Positions 8,891 to 17,551 of a stretch of 64,000 nucleotides of DNA are shown piece after piece; the first letter of the stretch is position 1; the number at the start of each line of letters is the position of its first letter. The stretch is from contig NZ_CP073355.1 in the NCBI RefSeq assembly GCF_023525255.1, positions 2,356,001 to 2,420,000 of the forward strand. Direction: 5' to 3'. The stretch comes from Thermospira aquatica. Lineage in GTDB: Bacteria; Spirochaetota; Brevinematia; Brevinematales; Thermospiraceae. The notes under the pieces are model-generated. The model was not told where the DNA came from. It was given only the letters and a program-made list of their open reading frames with translations, and did no database searches. The position numbers and the translations under genes were made by a program.

Positions 8891-10583
8891 ACCACTCCTC
8901 AAAAACTTTCTCTACCTCTTCAAGAGGCACGAGGTGTTTTTCTTCTAAACGCCGCAACTTTAATTCTACCTTTTGCTCTTCAGCAAAAGATTTACCAATG
9001 GTAATACGAATGGGAATACCAATAAGATCTGCATCCTTGAACTTTACTCCAGGACGTTCATCTCTATCATCAAGGAGAATCTCAAACCTTCTGGAAAGTT
9101 GCTGGTAAAGTTTTTCTGCTGCTTCGACTGTTCTGCTATCGGACATATTCACCGGTACAATAATCCCGTGAAAAGGTGCAATACTCATAGGCCAGATGAT
9201 GCCATTTTCATCATGATTTTGTTCGATCACACTCGCGATCGTTCTTCCCACACCAATCCCATAACACCCCATGATGGGAGTAATACTTTGACCATTTTTA
9301 TCCAGAACCCGAACATTCATCGCCTCAGTATATTTATACCCAAGCTTAAAGATATGTCCAACTTCAATCCCTTTGTAACTACGGAGGACTTCACCACAGG
9401 TTGGACACTTTTCTCCCTCCACTACTTCGTGAATGTCTGCCACCACATCCCAGACAAAATCGCGCTCAGGATTGATATTTTTGAGGTGATAGTCTTTTTT
9501 GTTTGCTCCAGAAATAGCATTGCGCATAAAAGGAATAGACTCGTCAGCAACAATTTTTATTTTTTGCTTGAGGTTTACCGGCGATACAAAGCCAATGGGT
9601 GCTCCAGTTATCTGTAAGACTTCTTCCTCCGACGCCTGTTCAAGCTCCACACACTCGAGAACATGCTTGAGTTTTGTTTCATTGACCATAAAATCTCCAC
9701 GAATAAGAACGAGAACAAATCCCTTGTCAGTCTTGTAGACAAGACTTTTGATAAAACGATCGACCGAAACCTTGAGAAACGCCACCAGTTCCTCTATTGT
9801 GCGCACGTTAGGAGTAGCTATTTCCTCAAGAGGAAGCATAGATTTTGATGAGGATGAAAACTCCCGTTTCGACTCCGCTCGTTCAACATTGGCTACATAG
9901 CCGCATGAACGACAGTGGATAATTGTTTCTTCTCCCACGGAAGAAGGCACCATAAATTCTTCTGAATTGGAACCTCCCATATTGCCCGTATCTGCCTGAA
10001 CCGGCACTACCTCTAACCCACATCGTGCAAAAATACGACGGTAAGCCTCTCGCATAGCCTGATAGTTTTTTTCAAGACCGGCCTCGTCAATATCAAATGA
10101 ATAAGCATCTTTCATGATAAATTCTCGACATCGCATTACCCCATAACGAGGGCGAATCTCATCACGAAATTTGGTGTTGATTTGATAGAGATTAAGGGGA
10201 AGATCCCTATACGACTGTACATTCTCCCGTACAATATGAGTAAAAACTTCTTCATGAGTAGGGCCAAGAACCATGTCATTCTCATGACGATCCTGGAGCC
10301 GCATCATCTCCTTGCCCATGATGTCGTATCTCCCTGATTCCCTCCAGAGAGAAGCAGGAATAAGGATTGGTGGCAAGAGTTCCTGGGCTCCTGCTCTATT
10401 CATCTCCTCACGAATGATATTGATCACCTTAAGAAGTACCCTGTGTCCAAGGGGCAAAAAAGTATAAAGACCCGCGTCAAGCTTGCGGATAATACCTGCT
10501 CGCATCATAAGAATATGCGATGCGATCTCGGCATCCTTGGGATCCTCACGAAGTGTCGGTAAAAGCATCTGGCTTCGTCTCAT
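8859..10583 (-). CDS. proS: Prolyl-tRNA synthetase, bacterial type
   Basis: 574 residues from ATG 10583, behind GGAGGA. Class II aminoacyl-tRNA synthetase: motif 1 region near GHRVLLKVINIIREEMNRAG, motif 2 around FRDEIRPRYGVMRCREFIMKD, motif 3 in GCYGIGVGRTIASVIEQ, plus the INS editing domain (about 220-380) typical of bacterial-type ProS, and a C-terminal anticodon-binding domain. It charges tRNA-Pro and edits mischarged alanyl-tRNA-Pro. It is the first gene of the seven-gene minus-strand operon ending in surE. Confidence 0.97.
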   Translation of the reverse strand: MRRSQMLLPTLREDPKDAEIASHILMMRAGIIRKLDAGLYTFLPLGHRVLLKVINIIREEMNRAGAQELLPPILIPASLWRESGRYDIMGKEMMRLQDRHENDMVLGPTHEEVFTHIVRENVQSYRDLPLNLYQINTKFRDEIRPRYGVMRCREFIMKDAYSFDIDEAGLEKNYQAMREAYRRIFARCGLEVVPVQADTGNMGGSNSEEFMVPSSVGEETIIHCRSCGYVANVERAESKREFSSSSKSMLPLEEIATPNVRTIEELVAFLKVSVDRFIKSLVYKTDKGFVLVLIRGDFMVNETKLKHVLECVELEQASEEEVLQITGAPIGFVSPVNLKQKIKIVADESIPFMRNAISGANKKDYHLKNINPERDFVWDVVADIHEVVEGEKCPTCGEVLRSYKGIEVGHIFKLGYKYTEAMNVRVLDKNGQSITPIMGCYGIGVGRTIASVIEQNHDENGIIWPMSIAPFHGIIVPVNMSDSRTVEAAEKLYQQLSRRFEILLDDRDERPGVKFKDADLIGIPIRITIGKSFAEEQKVELKLRRLEEKHLVPLEEVEKVFEEWYEKEMAPYLL

Positions 10584-10610
10584 ACCATCCTCCATAAAAA
10601 TATGCAATGT

Positions 10611-10639
10611 ATTATACCATAAATTGAATAAAAAAACAA
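10611..10639 (-). promoter_or_regulatory. Promoter of the proS operon
   Basis: Minus strand TTGTTT (10634-10639), 17 bp, TATAAT (10611-10616), ending 27 bp upstream of the proS start. Confidence 0.65.
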
Positions 10640-10718
10640 AAAAGAGCTAAAAAATATAAAAACGAGGTTTTATAACCATCAAGCCTTCTCAACATAAAAA
10701 GAATTTTTTGTTTTTCAG

Positions 10719-10748
10719 AAAAAACCCTCCCTTAACGGGAGGGTTTTT
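10719..10748 (-). terminator. Intrinsic terminator behind the aminotransferase gene
   Basis: A perfect stem ACCCTCCC/GGGAGGGT with a five-base TTAAC loop, flanked by A-run and T-run. On the minus strand it is followed by Ts, placing it directly downstream of the stop at 10759. The flanking runs could make it work in both directions. Confidence 0.85.
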
Positions 10749-10758
10749 GGTTTCGATA

Positions 10759-11946
10759 TCAGTCTCCTGCCTCAGAGACAGCTACATTTGGCACAGGAAA
10801 GTTTTTGAGAATATACTCCTGCGCAGCTGCCACAGACTTGCCAAGCTCAAACGTATACCCGAGCTCTTTCAACGCTAATTCCATCGCCTGAAGCTCAACC
10901 ACAATATCCGACTTATCCACATACCCAAGATGCCCAAGGCGAAAGATCTTCCCTTTCATCGAACCCTGGCCTCCAGCAATCGTCACACCATACTTGTCCC
11001 TCATATACGCCGGAATCTTTGCACCATCCACACCCTCAGGTACTCGAATCGCTGTCACCGAATCCGAAGGACGTACATTCGGTACATCCGCAAACAATTG
11101 AAGCCCTATCGCCTGTACAGCCTGACGAAACGTCTCCGCTACAAGATAATGCCGCTTGATCACATTCTCCATGCCTTCCTCAAGCATCATCTTCAGCGCT
11201 ACATTAAGCCCCATAAAAAGACTAATGGCAGGCGTCCACGCTGTGGTCTTCTTCTCAAGATTTTTCCTCTCTTTGGCTAAATCAAAGTAAAAACGTGGGA
11301 GCTTCGCCTCCTTCATCAGCTTCTCAGCCTTCGAAGAGTACGCAACAAACGCTAAACCCGGCGGTATCATAAACGACTTCTGCGCACCAGCAATCGCTAC
11401 ATCTACACCCCACTCGTCCATCTCAAACTCCATCGCACCAATCGCCGTAATCCCATCCACCACCATGATGGCAGACGTCTCCCTCACCACACTCGCTATA
11501 CCCTTCACATCAAAAGCAACCGCCGTCGAAGTTTCACTGTACTCCGTATACACCCCTTTCGCCTCAGGATACTTCTTCAGCGCTTCCCTCACCTCTTCCG
11601 CTTTAATGTCTTTCCCATACTCTGCCTTCAGTTCTACAACATTCAGACCATACGCTCGCCCTATCTCGGCAAACCTCTCCCCAAACTTCCCCGCAGAGAG
11701 CACTATGATGGTATCCCCAGGTGACATAAAATTCGTAATCGATGCCTCCATACCCCCCGTCCCCGATGCCGTCAACGTCAATACCGGAGACGATGTCTTG
11801 AATACCTTCTTCAGCATTTCTGCGTTCTCTGCTACAACTTCAGAGAACTGAGGGGTCCTGTGGTGCATGAGTGGTCGCGCCATTTCTACCAGCACTTCAC
11901 TGGGAACAGCCGTCGGCCCAGGCGCACACAGAAAACGCTTCATCAT
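10759..11946 (-). CDS. Class V aminotransferase, alanine/serine-glyoxylate type
   Basis: 395 residues from ATG 11946, with AGGAGG 6 nt upstream; in-frame sequence further upstream is not protein-like. PLP enzyme of fold type I, class V: the Schiff-base lysine is Lys190 in GAQKSFMIPPG, the cofactor aspartate lies in VVDGITAIG, and the N-terminus CAPGPTAVP is characteristic. The family moves amino groups from alanine or serine to glyoxylate or pyruvate; the exact pair cannot be told from sequence. It is monocistronic, ending in a strong terminator. It could consume glyoxylate made by the Eda-type aldolase (inference). Confidence 0.85.
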   Translation of the reverse strand: MMKRFLCAPGPTAVPSEVLVEMARPLMHHRTPQFSEVVAENAEMLKKVFKTSSPVLTLTASGTGGMEASITNFMSPGDTIIVLSAGKFGERFAEIGRAYGLNVVELKAEYGKDIKAEEVREALKKYPEAKGVYTEYSETSTAVAFDVKGIASVVRETSAIMVVDGITAIGAMEFEMDEWGVDVAIAGAQKSFMIPPGLAFVAYSSKAEKLMKEAKLPRFYFDLAKERKNLEKKTTAWTPAISLFMGLNVALKMMLEEGMENVIKRHYLVAETFRQAVQAIGLQLFADVPNVRPSDSVTAIRVPEGVDGAKIPAYMRDKYGVTIAGGQGSMKGKIFRLGHLGYVDKSDIVVELQAMELALKELGYTFELGKSVAAAQEYILKNFPVPNVAVSEAGD

Positions 11947-12217
11947 AGTTTTCCTCCTTGTCATTCTTTGCCCTTCAAAAAGGGAGATATAGTGTGTAGC
12001 AAAAAAGATTTTTTCGCAAATATTTAATATTTTGTTTTTATAAAAAGAAACATTACAAACGATAATGTGAAAATTTTTACAGAAACTAGCTACGTAGCTC
12101 ACTGTTTGCTTATATTTTTCTTTAATGATGTCTTTAGGGAAATCTAATTTTAGATAAAGGGGATAACATAGGAAGAGAGAATTGTATTGGTTATGAAGTG
12201 GGTTGGATGGTATGAGA
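11947..12217 (-). other. Upstream region of the aminotransferase, no gene seen
   Basis: AT-rich leader of the aminotransferase. Apart from the AGGAGG ribosome site I see no convincing promoter pair or RNA structure. No ORF here looks coding. Confidence 0.4.
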
Positions 12218-12619
12218 GCTATTACCTTTTCACAGTGTGGTTGTGGTAAAAACAAGGGATGGAATAAGGTAATACTTTTTACTTTGTTTTTTTTCTAAAA
12301 CTAGTTGAGAAGAAGAAAATGTGGAAAAAGGGATCGGGCATTTGCTCTTACTTTGTTTCAGTAGACGGTGTAGCTATTACCTTGTTGCAGTGGGAGAGAA
12401 CTGCTCTTACCCTGTCGCAGTACCAAAGGGCTTGCTCTTATCCTGTTTCAGTAAGGGTCTATCAATAAAATGACTGTGATAAGGAAAGAGCGGGGATTTT
12501 GGAGTTTTCTTTTTTCTCCAAAAGTATCGTTGAAAGATGGTATTAGAGACTTTGCTCTTAGCCTGTTTCAGTTTTTATGGTGCTTGTGAACGGCTTTTTC
12601 ACTGCAACAAGGGAAGAGC
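12218..12619. repeat. 19-bp repeat cluster, downstream flank of IS1595-like copy 1
   Basis: Degenerate copies of GCTMTTMCCTTGTTGCAGT. Six forward copies start at 12218, 12344, 12373, 12403, 12434 and 12554, and two reverse copies at 12473 and 12601. Spacing is irregular, about 10 to 110 bp, and the spacers are unrelated. Between 12491 and 12530 lies a hairpin (TTTTGGAG/CTCCAAAA) that is conserved at the other IS1595-like locus. No Cas gene and no regular spacer length are present, so this is not a CRISPR array. Confidence 0.85.
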
Positions 12620-12787
12620 ATGGGGTTTTTATCCCTTTTTCCACTTCTTTTTTGTAAGAAAAAACGCTTTTTTGCCTTTTTCGTAGAGGACAACGAAAAG
12701 TTTTCCAAAAAAACAAAATGAAACAAAAACTTTTAGTTTTCTATTTGACAGACGCAGGAAATGTGTTGAGAAAGAAAAAACGAAAAC
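12620..12787 (-). other. Conserved 3' flank of IS1595-like copy 1
   Basis: Non-coding stretch directly after the ORF that is almost identical to 60839-61005 behind copy 2, including long A/T runs and a CTGTCAAATAG block. Conservation outside the ORF marks it as part of the same mobile or duplicated unit. No terminator with a clear stem-loop was recognised. Confidence 0.6.
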
Positions 12788-13588
12788 CTACGCCCAGATG
12801 GGAAGAATAAGCGGCTCAGCCACCAGCTTTTTCCACGGGAGAAGCTGGCGACGTTTGCCAAGCCTTCTTAAAAGCTCTTCAAGCCTTGTGGCAGCATCTT
12901 CTATATTAAACCGAAAACAAAACTCATCAAGATAGCGCTGCATGTGCTTTCGACAACCATAGTGATAGACGTCTTCAAGAAGGTTTTTCAACCCATCGTT
13001 AATATGGGAAAGCCACGGCATTCTTTTTTCTACGGGCGTGTGGCGGAAAAACTTGCCAAAAAAGTCTGAAAGCCAATCACTATTCACATCATCCACAAGG
13101 TGAATATGAAGTTTAGAAGGGGTATCATCCGCATCAATTTCGACAACCTGCATGGGAGAAAAGTTTTTTCTCTGGCGGCGTTTGATGCCAGAAAGAAAGA
13201 AAAAGGTTTTTACAAGCTTTCGAAGGGATTTGGTGTGATGGCGAGTGGTAAGCCGCATGAGGCTTCGTAGCTTCTGAAGAAGAAGCCAGCTTGCCTTGTA
13301 GCTAATATGAAGAAGTTGTGAAAGCCTCACCGCGTTTATGCCACCATCCTGGCAGACAAGAAACATGGCAGAAAGCCAGATTTTTGGCGAAAGGTGACTT
13401 TTTCGCATGATGGACTGGCTTTTTAAGGAAAATTGTCTGCCACACTTGGGGCACTGATACACGAGCCGGCACGAGAGAAGATGCGCTTTTTCTTTACACC
13501 TTGGGCAAATAGGTCCCTCTGGCCAGAGGGCTTTTTCGAGGATCTGGTAGGCCCCGTTTTCTGAGAGTGTGAAAAAATCCTTTTCCAT
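12788..13588 (-). CDS. IS1595-like (ISXO2-type) transposase-derived protein, copy 1
   Basis: 266 residues, intact, ATG 13588 behind AAGGAG. The N-terminus is a zinc ribbon with Cys28-x2-Cys31 and Cys46-x2-Cys49 (CPRC, CPKC), then a helical DNA-binding region (SPKIWLSAMFLVCQDGGINAVRLSQLLHIS). The C-terminus has the IS1595 signature RKHMQRYLDEFCFRFN at 213-228. A first catalytic Asp is likely Asp152 (VVEIDADD), but only about 65 residues separate it from the C-terminal motif, far fewer than in usual IS1595 enzymes, so the middle of the DDE domain with the second Asp seems missing. About 92% identical to copy 2 at 60038-60838. Possibly a domesticated DNA-binding protein. Confidence 0.75.
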   Translation of the reverse strand: MEKDFFTLSENGAYQILEKALWPEGPICPRCKEKAHLLSCRLVYQCPKCGRQFSLKSQSIMRKSHLSPKIWLSAMFLVCQDGGINAVRLSQLLHISYKASWLLLQKLRSLMRLTTRHHTKSLRKLVKTFFFLSGIKRRQRKNFSPMQVVEIDADDTPSKLHIHLVDDVNSDWLSDFFGKFFRHTPVEKRMPWLSHINDGLKNLLEDVYHYGCRKHMQRYLDEFCFRFNIEDAATRLEELLRRLGKRRQLLPWKKLVAEPLILPIWA

Positions 13589-13717
13589 GGTTTTCTCCTT
13601 AGAGAAATTTTTTCATACTATATATATCGAAAATTTTTTGTTATAGTTGTTAAAAAAGATGTTTTATATATTTTAAAAGTAAGATCGATGGGGAGATTTT
13701 GGGGGTGTGAGAAAAAT

Positions 13718-14250
13718 GCTCTTACCTTGTTGCAGTGTGTGGGACAAGAGATTTCCTAAGGTCGGGTAAGAGAAAGTTTTTTCTTTACTACAACATGGTA
13801 AGAGCAAATCTCAAAGCACGTGAGAGCGTGAGAGGGGATATAAAGGTTAAACGTTTAACCTGGAATTTTCGACGTAAGCTCTTACCTTTTTGCAGTGTTA
13901 TTGCGAGGTTTATCACTGTGAAAAAGGAATAGCTGGAATTTTTCCCACTGTGACAAGGTAACGGCAAGAGTTTTTTCCTGCAACAAGGAAACAGCCTTCA
14001 GGTCCCACACATTTACTGCAAAATGGTAATAGCTAGCGTTTTTTGTACTGCAACAAGGGAAGAGTAAAGGCTTTTTCCCTACTGTGATAAAGTAACAGCT
14101 TTTATTTTTTCACTCTTATTGCAACAAGAAAGAGCATGGCAGTCTTTTTAACTGCGATAAGGGAATAGCCATCACACTGGTGGTTTTTAACTGCAACAGG
14201 GTAAAAGCTGGTGAGCTTTCTTTTGCTTTCCACTGTAACAAGGGAAGAGC
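13718..14250. repeat. 19-bp repeat cluster, upstream flank of IS1595-like copy 1
   Basis: Thirteen copies of the GCTMTTMCCTTGTTGCAGT family. Eleven are in reverse orientation (13787, 13915, 13947, 13977, 14015, 14047, 14081, 14117, 14151, 14190, 14232) and two forward (13718, 13878). Read along the IS1595-like gene, nearly all point towards it, the same arrangement as upstream of copy 2. Spacers run from about 10 to 70 bp. Confidence 0.85.
13844..13861. promoter_or_regulatory. 18-bp perfect palindrome inside the repeat cluster
   Basis: AGGTTAAACGTTTAACCT is a perfect inverted repeat. Shorter versions (TTAAACGTTTAA or GTGAAACGTTTAAC) occur at 32934, 40518 and 59769 in the other clusters. The central CG with AAA/TTT arms resembles LacI-family operators, but no such regulator is in the window. 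It may be a protein site belonging to the element. Confidence 0.6.
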
Positions 14251-14528
14251 AAGCCCCGTACTTTATCCCTCCGTTTTTCCCCTTCAAAAAAAGACCACTT
14301 CTTACCATAAAAAACCTTGGTGTGTGCTCTTTTAAGACCAGATCCCATTTATCATCAACTCCTCCTTTTCCCTTTCTACTACTAAAAAAGACAAAAAATT
14401 TAAAGTATAGCAAAGCTTAGTTGATCAGACTATCTAGAGCAAATAAGGCTTTCAACGTGCAATCCAGCCAACCATCCCTCTCTTTTTTGCATACAGAATA
14501 CACCGTATATTATCTTCCATTTATATTT
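14251..14528. other. Intergenic stretch, no feature seen
   Basis: AT-rich sequence between the repeat cluster and the IS end at about 14529. I see no coding frame, repeat copy or convincing promoter here. Confidence 0.4.
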
Positions 14529-14589
14529 CCCGTTGCGTCAAATAAAAAAGTACTCGAAATTCGAATCATTGCCTCATAAAAAAAAGTAC

Positions 14590-15823
14590 TCAAAAATTCC
14601 ATACAGTTTCCTCCAAATTTTTGTTTTTTACATTCTTTTTCTTTTGAAGGCTGAAAAGTTTTCTGGCAAGCCGTAATTTTTGTCTTAGGTGAAACAAATC
14701 GAGAGCCTTATAAAGCCTTGTTAGGCGTTCCTTTTGTGCCTCACTTACATAAGAGCTTTCTAAAAGCCGTTGGTAGGGAGTTTTAATATCATCATGCTTC
14801 TTTTGCACCTTGCTTCCGATTCTCTTTTTCTCTGTCATTTTCATAACCGGTTGAAAAAAGTTGGCATAAAGCCTGAGATACGCATAGAGTCGGTTCAAGT
14901 AGTAGACTTCTTCCTCGGTATCGTAGCGGAAGTATCCAACATTCTGGCGGACTATGGAATAGTTTTTCTGCTCAACGTAGCAGTTATCATTGGAACGGGA
15001 GCTTCTCCCCCTTGTAAATTTTATCTGGTGCTTCTCACACCAATCGCGTAGAGGATGATTAATAAATTCAGCACCGGTATCAGAATCAATTCCCCGTAAA
15101 TCAAAGGAAGTCTTCTTTGGACTTTTCTATGGCTTCTCTTACCCATTTTGAAGCTTTGTTTTTGATTGCCACAAGTTCTGTCCAACCGCTCCAAACATCC
15201 ACCATATTTAATGTTTGAGCAAAATCTCCCCGGCTATTTCCTCCCTCATGGGCAACCAGATCAATCTCCATAAAACCAGGGCAATTTTCATCCCACTCTG
15301 CCCACGTGCGTATAGCTATTTGTTGCTTTAACAACGTTCCAGGTTTTGTGCCTTTTCGTCCTTTTATCTCAAGCTTTTTACGCTCATGTTTCAAAAGTCG
15401 GTCAATACTTGAAGCACTTATATGGCGCAAGTTTTCTATAGCCTGTGGAGAACCGTGGAGATGTCCGTTTGCTAAGAGATTATCTAAAACTTCATTGAGA
15501 ATCGGCTTTAAACGTTTGCCACACATGTAGTTTTCAATTTCCCAGACCTTTTTTAGAAGTTTTAGTTCCTCTTCGCCGAATTTTTTCTTTCTGCCAGGTC
15601 TTTTGCCCTTCTTGGCTATGTCGGCTTTAAGGTAATTTTTCTTGCCTACATAGATGGTTTTTCCGTGCTGCCTCAAGAGCCTGGCGGCATAGTTTCGGTT
15701 TTTTAAACCTGTTATCCTCACAAAGTAATCCAGTATCTCCATTTTTTCCTTTTTGCTGGCTTTTTGATATTGTTTTGCCGTTTCCCTGTAAATAGGTCTC
15801 CTTTCAAACATCGCTAACTCCAC
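14590..15823 (-). pseudogene. Integrase-core (rve) transposase of IS copy A, frameshifted
   Basis: The N-terminal two thirds (15101-15823) read as a helix-turn-helix region and the start of the DDE core (GFMEIDLVAHEGG). A net +1 change near 15105, relative to copy B, ends the frame after EAIEKSKEDFL. The remainder continues in another frame down to 14590, including LYAYLRLYANFFQPV and a C-terminus that is intact here but lost in copy B. The probable intact protein would be about 410 residues with D, D and E catalytic residues. The start is GTG 15823 or the in-frame ATG four codons later. Confidence 0.75.
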
Positions 15824-15918
15824 CTTTTACCTCCAGTTCTTTGAACTGGATTATTTTACACAAATTTAAAGTACTTTTTTATTTTGAAGCAACGTTCCCT
15901 TTTCGAGTACTTTTATTA

Positions 15919-17186
15919 CATTGTGTCAAGAAAATTGTGTCTAGTCATAGGATAACCTCGCTGTGAATATTTTCTTTGGTGTATGAGTGTTGCTCACGAT
16001 AGAGTTGAAAGTAATACTCCCAATTTTTTAACTTTCTTTTTAAGAACTTCTCATTTTGGTATCTTAATAACAGGTAAAGATATTTCTCAGCTGAAGCCTC
16101 GCTTTGACACATTTCCATTGTTTTTAATCTCCTTTTAAGTTCTTTAAAGAGTCTTTCCAGGGCATTGTTTGTATACACCATGCTTCGTATTCCTTCAGGT
16201 AATTCCATGTAAGTGAATATATTCTCTCTTATTGTCAAGAGGTTATTCATTAAGTTGGGATAGATATTTTTCCATTTTTGTATAAATTTCATAAACAATT
16301 GTTCTGCCTCCTGTTTGTCTTTGGCATGAAATACCTCTTTTATTTCAGTGGCAATGATATTTCTGTGTTGAACTCTCACTTTAGCCAGTATGTTTCTCAT
16401 GACATGGACTACACAGGGCTGATACTTTGCGTGGGATATATCTCTGTGATGACGTTTTTCATACCACTTAAGCCATCAGAGACAATAAAATGAATCTGTT
16501 TGACACCTCTTTCTCTTATATCCAGCAAAATTTCCCGCCAGTTATAAGCACTTTCCATGCCTCCTGGCAGGTAGTATCCTAAAATCTCCCGTCTTCCCTC
16601 AGGTGTAATGCCTATAGCTACATATATTGATTCATTTTCTACCCTATCTCTTGATAGGAAACACCATAGCATCCAGAAATACCACGGCATATTCTTCCAT
16701 GAGAGGGCGACTACGCCACTTCTGAATCTCTTCTATGCCTACCTGGCTTATCCTTGAGATGTTAGCATAAGAAATCTTTATTTCATAAAGCTCTTTAAAA
16801 CTTCTGCTATCTTCCTTGTTGACATTCCTGATATCAACATAGCCCTGATTAATGCATCTAAGTCTTCTGTGATGCGTTTGCGATAGGGAAGAAGGGCACT
16901 TTTAAATCCATTATCCCTTGTTCTTGGAACACGTATGGCTGTAAGCTCGCCAAAAGCTGTCTTTAAATCCCTTTCGTAAAAGCCATTGCCTTTTGTGGGT
17001 GGATTGTTTTCCAGGTAAATCTCTCTTTCCTCTTTTAACATACTCTCTAATACTTCCTTGACAATTGGTTTGAATAGCTCTAAAATATTCTTCGTCTCAA
17101 TCATATCTGGCCTCCTGTGATAGTTTTATTTATATTATCACAGGAGGTTATCTTTTTCCTACCAGACACAATTAAGTATACACTGC
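15919..17186 (-). mobile_element. IS256-family element, copy A, nested
   Basis: 1268 bp bounded by a 9-bp direct repeat CTTTTATTA (15910-15918 and 17187-17195), a typical IS256-family target duplication. The ends share an imperfect inverted repeat including ATTGTGTCTAG/ATTGTGTCTGG. The insertion splits the left end of the surrounding integrase-type IS. The transposase is broken in three places. Confidence 0.8.
15945..17104 (-). pseudogene. IS256 (Mutator) family transposase, multiply frameshifted
   Basis: Starts at 17104 with MIETKNILELFKPIVKEVLE and the family block ENNPPTKGNGFYERDLKT. The frame breaks near 16782 (one A missing in a run compared with copy B), again near 16650 (two bases missing after FPIK), and near 16425 just before the conserved MRNILAKV segment. 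The last part (15945-16400) holds GIRSMVYTNNALERLFKELKRRLK, the region with the final catalytic glutamate of Mutator transposases. No functional enzyme can be made. Confidence 0.85.
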
Positions 17187-17212
17187 CTTTTATTATGAAG
17201 CAATTCGTATTT

Positions 17213-17241
17213 TTGCTTTTTTCATTCTGTTTCTCTATAAT
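17213..17241 (+). promoter_or_regulatory. Promoter of the PQ-loop / PTS IIA-CBS / permease operon
   Basis: TTGCTT (17213-17218), 17 bp, TATAAT (17236-17241), beginning 6 bp beyond the IS end at 17207. The IS did not destroy it, but anything upstream of the -35 box has been displaced. Confidence 0.65.
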
Positions 17242-17284
17242 TTTGTTATTCTTTTTTGGGCTATGAGTATACGGAGGACAATCT

Positions 17285-17551
17285 ATGGCAATCTTTGAAA
17301 TATTGATGCTTCTTTGCTTTGGTGCTGCGTGGCCCTTTTCTATCTACCGTTCTTACCGCTCTCGTTCAACAGCGGGCAAAAGTGTGATTTTTCTCTGGAT
17401 TGTGTGGCTTGGATATATCTTTGGAATTCTCAACAAATACGTCCATGGTTGGGATTATGTGGTTGTATTTTACTGTCTTAATCTCATGATGGTGTCGATT
17501 GACATAGCTCTGTATTATCGAAACCGATACATTACCGTCAAGGAGGAATAA
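17285..17551 (+). CDS. Small PQ-loop-like membrane protein
   Basis: 88 residues with three predicted membrane helices (about 4-20, 36-52, 58-78). The spacing and FSIYRSYRSRSTAGKS followed by WIVWLGYIFGILNKY resemble one half of a PQ-loop/SWEET repeat, as in short SemiSWEET-like proteins. SemiSWEETs work as homodimeric sugar carriers; whether this one transports anything is unknown. It starts at ATG 17285 behind CGGAGGA and its stop directly abuts the next start. Confidence 0.6.
   Translation: MAIFEILMLLCFGAAWPFSIYRSYRSRSTAGKSVIFLWIVWLGYIFGILNKYVHGWDYVVVFYCLNLMMVSIDIALYYRNRYITVKEE

Larger units (their letters stand above)
14529..17207 (-). mobile_element. Integrase-type IS, copy A, interrupted by an IS256-family IS
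   Basis: The ends are CCCGTTGCGTCAA at 14529 and GAAGCAATTCG ending at 17207. Both carry double copies of a TTGCNTCA-AATAAAAAAGTACT motif in inverted orientation. TATTT flanks both ends (14524-14528 and 17208-17212), a likely 5-bp target duplication. With the nested IS256 removed the element is about 1.4 kb, matching copy B (53398-54795). The transposase is broken, so this copy is dead. Confidence 0.75.

Noticed and set aside
12218-14250. The repeats look at first like a CRISPR array.
   Set aside because: Spacers vary from about 10 to 110 bp, repeats occur in both orientations and are degenerate, and no cas gene is in the window.
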